Positions 56,878-64,000 of a DNA stretch of 64,000 nucleotides are shown one piece after another. The position numbers and the translations under genes were made by a program. A model generated the notes under the pieces. It was not told the origin of the DNA and made no database searches. It saw only the letters and a program-made list of their open reading frames with translations. Within the stretch, counting starts at the first letter, position 1. Each line of letters starts with the position of its first letter. This stretch comes from Duganella dendranthematis (GTDB lineage Bacteria > Pseudomonadota > Gammaproteobacteria > Burkholderiales > Burkholderiaceae_D), in NCBI RefSeq assembly GCF_012849375.1, contig NZ_CP051684.1, positions 5,208,001-5,272,000 on the forward strand, read 5' to 3'.

Positions 56878-56893
56878 TGATTTGCGCAAATCA
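56878..56893. promoter_or_regulatory. 16-base perfect palindrome upstream of the sigma-54 promoter
   Basis: TGATTTGCGCAAATCA is fully self-complementary, centred about 47 bases before the predicted start. This is nearer than most enhancer sites but suitable for a repressor or accessory factor. Confidence 0.55.
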
Positions 56894-56914
56894 GTGCGGC
56901 CGCAACAGACAATG

Positions 56915-56954
56915 TGTCCGCTTTGGTGACGATGGGCCGTCACCAAAGCGGACA
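56915..56954. promoter_or_regulatory. Inverted repeat with 16-base arms: enhancer site or terminator
   Basis: TGTCCGCTTTGGTGAC (56915-56930) and GTCACCAAAGCGGACA (56939-56954) are perfect complements around an eight-base loop. The centre is about 97 bases upstream of the predicted sigma-54 start, the usual distance for an NtrC-type activator. It also lies eight bases after the response regulator stop, but no T run follows on the minus strand. Confidence 0.6.
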
Positions 56955-56961
56955 ACTGTCA

Positions 56962-58347
56962 CTATTCGATGTCGTATTGCGCCAGTTTGCGGTACAGCTG
57001 TTGCCGCGACAGGCCCAGACGCCGCGCCGCTTCGCTGCGGTTGCCGTCGGCGACAGCCAGCGCCCGCCGCAGCATGCAGGATTCCAGCAGTTCCACCGCG
57101 CGATCGAGCGGTCCGTCCCAGTCGATCTCCGCGGTGCCGGCCGGCGTGGCTGCCACCGTCACTGGTGCTGTCGCTGTCGCCGCTGTCGCTGCCTCAGTGG
57201 CTGGCGCCGCGTCCAGTCCGAGGTGTTCAACGTCGATCAAGTCCCCCTCGCTGAGGGCGATGGCGCGCAGTATGGTGTTGCGCAACTCGCGCACATTGCC
57301 CGGCCACGGGTGGCCTTGCAGCGCGGCCAGCGCCGCCGGCGCCAGACGCTTGGCGCGGCCATGCGCATGCTGCCGCAGGAAATGCGCGGCCAGCAGCGCC
57401 ACGTCGCCGTCGCGCGCGCGCAGCGGCGGCAGCTTGATGGTGATGACCTGCAGGCGATACCACAAGTCGGCGCGGAAGCGGCCGGCCGCCACCTCCGCTT
57501 CCAGATCGCGATGGGTGGCGGCCACCACCCGCAAGTCGACCGCCACCGCCTGCCGGCCGCCGACCGGCGTCACTTCGCGCTCCTGCAGCACGCGCAGGAT
57601 CTTGGCCTGGGTCGGCAACGCCATGTCGCCGATTTCGTCGAGGAAGAGGGTGCCGCCGTCGGCTTCGCGGAAGCGCCCGAGCCGGTCGCTGGCGGCGCCC
57701 GAGAACGCGCCTTTGACATGGCCGAACAGTTCGCTCTCCAGCAGCTCGGCCGGAATCGCCGCGCAGTTGACCGCGACGAAAGGACCGGCCGCGCGGGCGC
57801 TGTTGGCGTGCAGTGCCTGCGCCACCAGTTCCTTGCCGGTGCCGGTTTCCCCCAGCACCAGCACCGAGTTATCGCTGTCCGCCACCAGTCCGATGCGCTT
57901 GAAGATGGCCCGCATCGGTGCGCTATTGCTGAGCATTTGTTCGCCGGCCTGGGTGTCGTCGTCGACCGCCTCGGCGACCGCCGGCTGATGCGCGCGCAGC
58001 GCGCGGGCCAGCGCCTGCGCCAGCTCGTCGCGGCCGACCGGCTTGGTCAAATGGTCGAAGGCGCCCAGGCGCATGGCGTCGATGGTGTTGGAGCCGCTGG
58101 CATAAGCTGTCAGCACGATGCACGGCAGACCAGGCGCCGTTGTCGCCGCCGTGCGCAGGAACGCCAGGCCATCGTCGCCGGGCAGGCGCAAATCCACCAG
58201 CGCCAGATCGATGGCGCCGTCGCCCAGGCTGGCCAGGCCGGCTTCGCAGCTGCCGGCCTGGCGCACCTGGTAACCCAGATCGTCCAGCGTCTCGGCCAGC
58301 GTCATGCGGAATGCGGTGTCATCGTCAACGATCAGTATCAAGGCCAT
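56962..58347 (-). CDS. NtrC-family sigma-54-dependent response regulator
   Basis: A 461-residue activator. REC domain (Asp52 in 'VDLRLPG', Lys102 in 'TKPV'), then the AAA domain with Walker A 'GETGTGKE' (166-173), the sigma-54 contact loop 'GAFSGA' (213-218), Walker B 'GGTLFLDE' (231-238) and 'HPWPGNVRELRN'. An Ala/Thr-rich linker and a Fis-type helix-turn-helix at the C-terminus follow ('NRSEAARRLGLSRQQLYRKL'). All key residues are present. The start overlaps the sensor kinase gene by ten bases. It probably activates the promoter at 56848-56863 just downstream. Confidence 0.95.
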   Translation of the reverse strand: MALILIVDDDTAFRMTLAETLDDLGYQVRQAGSCEAGLASLGDGAIDLALVDLRLPGDDGLAFLRTAATTAPGLPCIVLTAYASGSNTIDAMRLGAFDHLTKPVGRDELAQALARALRAHQPAVAEAVDDDTQAGEQMLSNSAPMRAIFKRIGLVADSDNSVLVLGETGTGKELVAQALHANSARAAGPFVAVNCAAIPAELLESELFGHVKGAFSGAASDRLGRFREADGGTLFLDEIGDMALPTQAKILRVLQEREVTPVGGRQAVAVDLRVVAATHRDLEAEVAAGRFRADLWYRLQVITIKLPPLRARDGDVALLAAHFLRQHAHGRAKRLAPAALAALQGHPWPGNVRELRNTILRAIALSEGDLIDVEHLGLDAAPATEAATAATATAPVTVAATPAGTAEIDWDGPLDRAVELLESCMLRRALAVADGNRSEAARRLGLSRQQLYRKLAQYDIE

Positions 58348-59651
58348 GGCAACTCCAGTGCAATGCGGGTGCCGCGCTGGCGTGCGGTGTCCAGGCTGAC
58401 CCGGCCACCGTGTGCCTGAACCACCTCCCTGACCACCGCCAGCCCCAGCCCGGTGCCACCCTCGCGGCCGGTCACCAATGGGTCAAACAGCGTGGGGCGC
58501 AGCGCTGGCGGCACGCCGTTGCCGTCGTCGGCCACCCATATAAGAAGTTGCTCGCCGTCGCGCGCCGCCCCCAGCTCGATATGGCCGCCGACGGGCGTAT
58601 GGGCCAGTGCATTCCACAGCAGATTATCGATCACGCGCGCCATGTGGGCCGGATCGAACAGGGGCAGGCCGCGCGCCGCTTGCGCCAGTTCCGGCTGGAC
58701 CGCCAGCGCGGTGGTCAGGCCGAGGTCGGCGGCGGCGTCGGCGTGGGCCAGCAGGCGCTGCGCGAACCAGTCGTCCAATGCCACCGGCGTGCGCTGGGGA
58801 TGAAACGGCTGTGTCAGCGCCAGCAGGCTGGAGATCAGCGTTTCCAGGCGCTGCACCTGCAACAGTGTGGTGCGCAGGGCTGCGTCGGTGCGTGCTTCGC
58901 GCTTGGCCGGCGGTGCCGCCAGTGCGTTGTCCACTTTCATGCGGATGGTGCCGAGCGGATTGCGGATTTCGTGCGCCAGCCCGGCCGCCAGGCTGCCCAG
59001 CGCGGCCATCCGTTCGCTGGCGGCCAGCAGAGCGCCGAGCCGCTGCGCCTCGCGGCCCCAGCGCGTCAGCAGGAAGGCGAACCAGCCGCCCGCCAGCAGC
59101 AATGAGCCGAGCAGCAGGCTGACCGCCAGCACCAGGTGATTCAGGGTGCCGGCGGCGATGGTGGCGACACGGGTCAGGGTCCATCCGGCCAGGTCGGCCG
59201 AGACGGGGCAGGCGCTGTAGACGACCGCCTCGCGCAGGCCAGGCCGGACGTCGAAGACCGCCGCGCCGCCGGCCAGCGCCTGCTGGGACAAGGCGGCAAT
59301 GCGCGGCAGTTCTGCTGCCGGGGCGTCGTTCTTGACGCCGCTGCCGTCATACGTGGGAAAGGCGTACGCATACACGCCGCGCTGGGTCGTCCACAAGCCG
59401 CCTTCGAAGCCGGCGTCCTCGCGCAGTGCCATGTCGACCACGGCGCGCTCCAGCGCTTCGCCGCCGGTCTGGCGCACATTCATGCGTTCGACGCCGGAGC
59501 GCATGATCTGGCAAATCACCGCCGCGCGCGCGCGGGCCGATGCCACCTGGGCATCAGCGCCTTGCCGTCCCAGTTGCAGCAGCAGCCAGATCAGCGCCAT
59601 CACCATGGCGGCAATCGCTGCCCACAGCCAGGACAAATCGCGTTTCAGCAT
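58338..59651 (-). CDS. Sensor histidine kinase, NtrB/ZraS-like
   Basis: About 437 residues. Membrane segment 1 near the N-terminus, a periplasmic sensor of about 140 residues, membrane segment 2 ('LVLAVSLLLGSLLLAGGWFAFLL'), HisKA with the phospho-His in 'GLAHEIRNPLGT', and an ATPase domain with 'NLLWNALAHTP', 'DDGNGVPP' and 'GGTGLGLAVV'. The periplasmic part has cysteines ('VICQIM' near the membrane, 'VYSACPV') but no known ligand fold. ATG 59651 was chosen over GTG 59666 for the better ribosome site. It pairs with the following regulator. Confidence 0.93.
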   Translation of the reverse strand: MLKRDLSWLWAAIAAMVMALIWLLLQLGRQGADAQVASARARAAVICQIMRSGVERMNVRQTGGEALERAVVDMALREDAGFEGGLWTTQRGVYAYAFPTYDGSGVKNDAPAAELPRIAALSQQALAGGAAVFDVRPGLREAVVYSACPVSADLAGWTLTRVATIAAGTLNHLVLAVSLLLGSLLLAGGWFAFLLTRWGREAQRLGALLAASERMAALGSLAAGLAHEIRNPLGTIRMKVDNALAAPPAKREARTDAALRTTLLQVQRLETLISSLLALTQPFHPQRTPVALDDWFAQRLLAHADAAADLGLTTALAVQPELAQAARGLPLFDPAHMARVIDNLLWNALAHTPVGGHIELGAARDGEQLLIWVADDGNGVPPALRPTLFDPLVTGREGGTGLGLAVVREVVQAHGGRVSLDTARQRGTRIALELPWP

Positions 59652-59677
59652 GCCGCTCAGCGCCACGGGAGTCTTTC

Positions 59678-59697
59678 ATCGTTGATGTTGCAACGAT
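59678..59697. promoter_or_regulatory. Short inverted repeat upstream of the sensor kinase gene
   Basis: ATCGTTG and CAACGAT are seven-base complements around ATGTTG, 27 bases before the kinase start codon, in the 90-base spacer to the LacI-type gene. It may be an operator; no more can be said. Confidence 0.35.
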
Positions 59698-59741
59698 TAT
59701 AGGCGGCGCTTGCGGGTTTTCTGTATCGTGGCGTACATAGC

Positions 59742-60755
59742 TCAGCGATTGGCGTGGCGCGCCACCGAGCCGCGCACCGTCACCGTTACCGGGAACGCGC
59801 GCGCGATTTCGTGCTGGGTGCCGTAGCAGATGTTGAGCAGCCAGCGCACCGCGTTCTGCGTCAGCTGCTGCATCGGGATGTGCACCGAGGTCAGGCCCGG
59901 TGACGAGAATTCCGCCGAATAGTCATCGTCATAGCCGACGATCGACACGTCATCCGGCACGCGCACGCCGGCGCGGTGGAAGCACGACATGGCGCCGACC
60001 GCCATTTCATCATTCGCGCAAAACAGGCCGGTGAACTGGCTGCCTTCGTTGAGCAGCTGCTGGGTGGCGCCAAAGCCGCCTTCGCGCGAGAAGTCCGATG
60101 CGATCAGGCGCACGGCATCGCGTTCGATGCCGTGGCGCGCCAGTTCGTCGAAGAAGCCGTTCAAACGCTCCTCATTGTCCGAGGTGCCGATCGGGCCGGA
60201 AATCACCGCCAGCTGGCGATGGCCGGCGTCCAGCAAGGTGCGCGCCGCCAGTTCGCCGCCGTGGTAGTGGTCCGGGCAGAACGACGACGCCTCCAGGCCC
60301 GGACTGCGGCGGTTGAGGAAGGCCATCTTGGGATGCATCTTGTGCAGCATCTGCATGTCTTCATCCAGCAAATCGTGACCCAGCACCACGATGCCGTCGC
60401 AATCGCGGCCGATCAGGAACTTGACCGCTTCGATGGCTTCATCGCGCGGCGTGCCGTCGCCGCAGCCGGTGGCCACCACCACGTGGCGGCGCATGGCGCG
60501 CAGTTCGATGTCGGTTTGCTTGAGGATGGTGCCGTAGTAGGCGCCGAAGAAGGAGGGGCAGAAAATGCCGATCATGCCCAGCGACTGCGCCGACAGCGAA
60601 CGGCCGATGGAGGAGGGGCGGAAGTTGAGTTGCTCGATGGCGGCTTGCACCTTCTTCATCGCTTCCGCCGAGACCGGGCCGGCGCCGGAAATGGCGCGCG
60701 ATGCTGTCGACATGCCTACACCTGCAAGCATTGCGACGTCTTTCAGTGTTGCCAC
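59742..60755 (-). CDS. LacI-family transcriptional regulator
   Basis: A 337-residue repressor-type regulator. The N-terminal helix-turn-helix and hinge ('TLKDVAMLAGVGMSTASRAI') is followed by a periplasmic-binding-protein-like sugar domain ('GIFCPSFFGAYYGTILKQTDIEL', 'GLFCANDEMAVGAMSCF', 'SIVGYDDDYSAEFSSPGLT' regions). The start is GTG 60755, eight bases after AGGAG. It is the only LacI-family gene in the window and a natural candidate to bind the two palindromes before the sugar genes about 9-16 kb away, but it is not adjacent to them, so this is a guess. Confidence 0.93.
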   Translation of the reverse strand: MATLKDVAMLAGVGMSTASRAISGAGPVSAEAMKKVQAAIEQLNFRPSSIGRSLSAQSLGMIGIFCPSFFGAYYGTILKQTDIELRAMRRHVVVATGCGDGTPRDEAIEAVKFLIGRDCDGIVVLGHDLLDEDMQMLHKMHPKMAFLNRRSPGLEASSFCPDHYHGGELAARTLLDAGHRQLAVISGPIGTSDNEERLNGFFDELARHGIERDAVRLIASDFSREGGFGATQQLLNEGSQFTGLFCANDEMAVGAMSCFHRAGVRVPDDVSIVGYDDDYSAEFSSPGLTSVHIPMQQLTQNAVRWLLNICYGTQHEIARAFPVTVTVRGSVARHANR

Positions 60756-60800
60756 ACAATCTCCTCTAGCAATGGGCGTTAAGCCACTATCGTAACATGG

Positions 60801-60806
60801 TATAAT
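60801..60806 (+). promoter_or_regulatory. Candidate -10 box of the rimO promoter
   Basis: TATAAT lies 41 bases before the rimO start in the 92-base spacer to the divergent LacI-type gene. The -35 box is poor. Confidence 0.45.
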
Positions 60807-60847
60807 CGTCGATTGCTCGTAATTATTGTGAAGCTTTAGGCAACCAT

Positions 60848-62239
60848 ATGCAATCGCAACCACTCTCCCGTTTTCCCCAGCCAGCCGCCGGCGCGCCAGC
60901 ACCGAAAGTGGGCTTTGTATCGCTCGGCTGCCCTAAAGCGCTGGTCGACTCCGAACAGATCCTGACCCAGCTGCGTGCTGAGGGTTACGAGACCGCCAAG
61001 TCCTACGCCGGCGCCGATCTGGTAATCGTCAACACCTGCGGCTTCATCGACGCCGCCGTGCAGGAATCGCTGGACGCCATCGGCGAAGCGCTGGCCGAAA
61101 ACGGCAAGGTGATTGTCACCGGCTGCCTGGGCGCCAAGAAGGACGCCGCCGGCGACGACATCATCACCAAAGTCCACCCGAAGGTGCTGGCCGTCACCGG
61201 CCCGCACGCGCTAGCTGAAGTGATGGATTCGGTCCACCTGCACCTGCCTAAACCGCACGAGCCGTTCATCGACCTGATTCCGGCGCAGGGCATCAAGCTG
61301 ACGCCGAAGCATTACGCCTACCTGAAAATCTCGGAAGGCTGTAACCACCGCTGCTCGTTCTGCATCATTCCATCGATGCGCGGCGACCTGGTGTCGCGTC
61401 CTATCGGCGAACTGCTGCTGGAAGCGGAAAACCTGTTCAAGTCGGGCGTCAAGGAACTGCTGGTGATCTCGCAGGATACCTCGGCCTACGGCGTCGACGT
61501 CAAGTTCCGTACCGGCTTCTGGAACGGCCGTCCGATCAAGACCCACATGACGCAGCTGATGGAAGCGCTGGGCGAACTGGCCAAGTCCTACGGCGCCTGG
61601 GTGCGCATGCACTACGTATATCCATACCCGCACGTCGACCAGGTGATCCCGCTGATGGGCGAACACATTCTGCCGTATCTGGACATTCCGATGCAGCACG
61701 CGCATCCCGATGTGCTGAAGCGCATGAAGCGTCCGGCCAGCGGCGAGAAAAACCTGGACCGCATCCTGGCCTGGCGCAAAATGAATCCGGACCTGACCAT
61801 CCGCTCGACCTTCATCGCCGGCTTCCCTGGCGAGACGGAAGAGGAATTCGAATACCTGCTGGACTTCCTGAAGGAAGCGCAGATCGACCGCCTGGGCTGC
61901 TTCGCCTACTCGCCGGTGGAAGGCGCCACCGCCAACGAACTGGCCAATCCGGTGCCGGAAGAAGTGCGCGAAGAGCGCCGCGGCCGCGTGATGCTGCTGC
62001 AGGAAGAAATCTCGAAAGCGCGCCTGAAAGCGAAAGTCGGCAAGACCGTGCGCGTGCTGATCGATGAAGTCAACCGTACCGGTGGCGTGGGCCGCTCGGC
62101 TGCCGACGCGCCGGAAATCGACGGCGTGGTGTACGTCAAGCCGCCGTACGAACCGCACAAGAAGCTGGCCGTCGGCCAGTTCGTCGATGTGAAAATCACC
62201 ACGTCCGACGCGCATGATTTGTGGGGCGAGGCGCTTTAA
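60848..62239 (+). CDS. rimO: Ribosomal protein S12 methylthiotransferase RimO
   Basis: A 463-residue radical-SAM enzyme that methylthiolates an aspartate of ribosomal protein S12. The N-terminal UPF0004 domain has its cysteines in 'LGCPKAL', 'NTCGFID' and 'VTGCLG' for the auxiliary cluster. The radical-SAM motif is 'CNHRCSFC', and a C-terminal TRAM domain completes it. 'MRGDLVSRP' fits RimO better than MiaB. It is a single-gene unit ended by a strong terminator. Confidence 0.96.
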   Translation: MQSQPLSRFPQPAAGAPAPKVGFVSLGCPKALVDSEQILTQLRAEGYETAKSYAGADLVIVNTCGFIDAAVQESLDAIGEALAENGKVIVTGCLGAKKDAAGDDIITKVHPKVLAVTGPHALAEVMDSVHLHLPKPHEPFIDLIPAQGIKLTPKHYAYLKISEGCNHRCSFCIIPSMRGDLVSRPIGELLLEAENLFKSGVKELLVISQDTSAYGVDVKFRTGFWNGRPIKTHMTQLMEALGELAKSYGAWVRMHYVYPYPHVDQVIPLMGEHILPYLDIPMQHAHPDVLKRMKRPASGEKNLDRILAWRKMNPDLTIRSTFIAGFPGETEEEFEYLLDFLKEAQIDRLGCFAYSPVEGATANELANPVPEEVREERRGRVMLLQEEISKARLKAKVGKTVRVLIDEVNRTGGVGRSAADAPEIDGVVYVKPPYEPHKKLAVGQFVDVKITTSDAHDLWGEAL

Positions 62240-62268
62240 GGCGTTTTTCTCGATACATCCACTATAAT

Positions 62269-62305
62269 AAAGGCGGACCGGCGTTATCGCGGTCCGCCTT
62301 TTTTT
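62269..62305 (+). terminator. Rho-independent terminator after rimO
   Basis: AAAGGCGGACC pairs with GGTCCGCCTTT around an 11-base loop, followed by further T, 30 bases after the rimO stop. Confidence 0.92.
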
Positions 62306-62318
62306 GTTAGTGAGCCTT

Positions 62319-63176
62319 ATGCGTGACTTGAAACTCCCGGCGGCGCTTGCCGCCTGCCTGCTGGCCTGCCTGCTGGCGCGGCCTGTCATGGCCGCCGAGG
62401 CGGTCATTGCACCTGTGATGCTGGAAGAGATGACCAGCACCGAGCTGCGCACCCGCATCGACGCCGGCGCCACCACCGCCATCATTCCCATCGGCGGCAC
62501 CGAACAAAGCGGTCCCTATATCGCGCTGGGCAAGCACAATGTGCGCGCCACCGTGCTGGCGCGAATGATCGCGCAAAAGCTCGGCAATGCGGTGGTCGCC
62601 CCGGTAGTGGCTTACGTCCCGGAAGGCAGCATCACGCCGCCGGCCGGCCACATGAAATTTGCCGGCACCCTGTCGATTCCTGAATCCACCTTCGAAGAGC
62701 TGCTGGTCGCCACCGCGCAGAGCCTGCGCCAGCATGGCTTCCGCCGCATTGTCTTCATCGGCGACCATGGCGGTTACCAGAAAAGCGAAACCCGCGTGGC
62801 GCAGAAACTGAACAAGGCCTGGGCCAAGGACGGCGACGCTGCGGCCCTGGCGCTGCTGGCCTACTACGACGTCACGCAGGAACCGTTTATCGCCGACCTT
62901 GAAAAGCGCGGCTACAGCAAGGCCGAAATCGGCCTGCACGCCGGCCTGGCCGATGCGGCGCTGATGCTGGCTACCGATAAATCCCTGGTGCGTACCGAGG
63001 CGCTGGCCAAAGGGCCGTCGCCGACCGCAGCGCAAGGCGTGCGCGGTGACGCGCGCCGCGCTACCGCCGAATTGGGCAAGCTTGGCGTGCAGCGCATTGT
63101 CGACGCCTCGGTGGCAGCGATTTCCGATTTTGCGGCGCATGGCGCGCCGTCTACTTCTAGTAAAGCATCCAAATGA
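62319..63176 (+). CDS. Exported creatininase-family protein
   Basis: A 285-residue protein. Unlike classical creatininase it carries a signal peptide ('LAACLLACLLARPVMAAEA'), so it should act in the periplasm. The amidohydrolase-like metal site of the family is partly visible: Glu in 'IPIGGTEQSGPYIALGKHN', Asp-His in 'FIGDHGGYQ', and His in 'GLHAGLADAALML'. The substrate is probably not creatinine. The stop overlaps the next start (ATGA), so it works with or is at least co-translated with the beta-propeller protein. Confidence 0.85.
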   Translation: MRDLKLPAALAACLLACLLARPVMAAEAVIAPVMLEEMTSTELRTRIDAGATTAIIPIGGTEQSGPYIALGKHNVRATVLARMIAQKLGNAVVAPVVAYVPEGSITPPAGHMKFAGTLSIPESTFEELLVATAQSLRQHGFRRIVFIGDHGGYQKSETRVAQKLNKAWAKDGDAAALALLAYYDVTQEPFIADLEKRGYSKAEIGLHAGLADAALMLATDKSLVRTEALAKGPSPTAAQGVRGDARRATAELGKLGVQRIVDASVAAISDFAAHGAPSTSSKASK

Positions 63177-64000
63177 AAACTAATCGTATCGTCTTTGCGG
63201 CGCTGGCCGTCGCTGGTTTGATCGGCGCTGGCGGTTTGCTGGCTGTCGCCAATATGGAGAATGCGCAGGCTGCACAAGCCGCGCCGGCCGCCGGTACTGC
63301 GCCTGCGGCGGCGCCGGTCAACGTCTACGCCGGCATCGGCCCGGCCAATATGAGCCCAGCCACCAAGGACCAGCTGCAACGCGTCTACGTGCCTAACCTG
63401 CGCTCCAATGACGTGTATGTGATCGATCCGGAAACGCTGAAGGTGGTCGACAAGTTCAAGGTCGGCGTCGGCCCGCAGCACGTGGTGCCGGCCTACGACC
63501 TGCAAACACTGTGGGTGGCGAATAACGCCGAGCGCACTAACAAGGGCAGCCTGACGCCGATCGATCCGCGCACCGGCAAGCCTGGCCCACAGGTGGCGGT
63601 GGACGACCCATACAATATGTACTTCTCGCCGGACGGAAAATCCGCCATTGTGGTGGCGGAAGCGTTGCACCGCCTGGACTTCCGCGATCCGAAGACGATG
63701 GCGATGCAGTACGCGATCGATGTGCCGCAATGCGGCGGCATCAACCACGCCGACTTCTCGCCGGACGGCCGCTACGCCATGTTCACTTGCGAATTCGACG
63801 GCGCCGTGGCGCGCATCGACCTCGCCGCCCGCAAGGTGGACGGCTATCTGAAGCTGTCCATGCCGGCCACGCGCTTCTCCGAAAAAGACCCGATCGACCA
63901 GTTGTTGGCGAATGAGGTGTGCAGCAAGAAGAAGGGCATGCCGCAGGATATCCGCGTCTCGCCGGACGGTAAGCGTTACTACATCGCCGACATGGACGCC
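63173..64000 (+). CDS. YVTN/YncE-like beta-propeller protein, 3' end cut by window
   Basis: The first 276 codons are present and the frame is still open at the window end. A signal or anchor segment at the N-terminus ('IVFAALAVAGLIGAGGLLAVA') is followed by an Ala/Pro linker and beta-propeller blades with 'VYVPNLRSNDVYVIDPET', 'YFSPDGKSAIVV', 'DFSPDGRYAMFT' and 'RVSPDGKRYY'. Such proteins resemble YncE or the d1-heme propeller; no CxxCH heme site is seen in the visible part. It is coupled to the creatininase-family gene by an ATGA overlap. Confidence 0.85.
   Translation, partial: MKTNRIVFAALAVAGLIGAGGLLAVANMENAQAAQAAPAAGTAPAAAPVNVYAGIGPANMSPATKDQLQRVYVPNLRSNDVYVIDPETLKVVDKFKVGVGPQHVVPAYDLQTLWVANNAERTNKGSLTPIDPRTGKPGPQVAVDDPYNMYFSPDGKSAIVVAEALHRLDFRDPKTMAMQYAIDVPQCGGINHADFSPDGRYAMFTCEFDGAVARIDLAARKVDGYLKLSMPATRFSEKDPIDQLLANEVCSKKKGMPQDIRVSPDGKRYYIADMDA

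Noticed and set aside
56914..58419. 501-codon plus-strand frame opposite the sigma-54 activator gene
   Set aside because: Gln/Arg/His-rich with no domain; the minus-strand gene shows all catalytic motifs.

Overview
The window looks like a chromosome segment from a GC-rich betaproteobacterium of the family Oxalobacteraceae (Massilia, Duganella, Rugamonas or Janthinobacterium type). This is inference from gene content: bamD/rluD/pgeF next to phaC/phaR, an MSHA-type pilus locus, rimO, and many overlapping ATGA or TGATG gene junctions. No rRNA, tRNA, CRISPR array, insertion sequence or prophage was seen, and no stretch above about 200 bases lacks a gene or a recognisable site.

Positions 1-8.7 kb hold the end of an acyl-CoA dehydrogenase, two small lower-GC genes (a GFA-like zinc protein and an excalibur-domain protein), a two-gene c-di-GMP signalling unit (giant hybrid histidine kinase plus REC-GGEEF response regulator), and a phosphotransferase preceded by a 97-bp inverted-repeat element.

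Positions 8.8-36.1 kb are the core of the window: two back-to-back type IV pilus/type II secretion-like machines diverging from a 141-bp spacer at 22580-22720. The rightward one is an MSHA pilus locus (mshE, G, F-like, A, C, D, O, P, then I, I2, J, K, L, M, N). The leftward one has its own secretin, assembly ATPase, platform protein, ExeA-like ATPase, TPR protein, alignment proteins and two pseudopilins. It also carries an ABC-2 exporter whose ATPase is the first gene and whose permease lies near the end. The two assembly ATPases share the MshEN fold, but only the MSHA one keeps basic residues at the start of both c-di-GMP-binding motifs. A degenerate HD-GYP protein sits beside the MSHA locus.

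Positions 36-45 kb are mainly housekeeping: aminotransferase, PIN protein, yaaA, bamD, rluD, pgeF, phaC and phaR. Positions 45-53.2 kb form a sugar-uptake unit: GH1 beta-glucosidase, CUT1-type ABC transporter and TonB receptor. Two palindromes of one LacI-family type (TGGAASCGSTTCCA) precede the glucosidase and the receptor, and a LacI-family regulator lies at 59.7-60.8 kb.

Positions 53.2-59.7 kb hold an NtrB/NtrC-like sensor and sigma-54 activator. They lie upstream of a likely sigma-54-driven operon (proline-rich exported protein, internally duplicated exported protein, ArsB/SLC13-like transporter, MFS transporter). The window closes with rimO, an exported creatininase-family protein and a beta-propeller protein cut by the window end.
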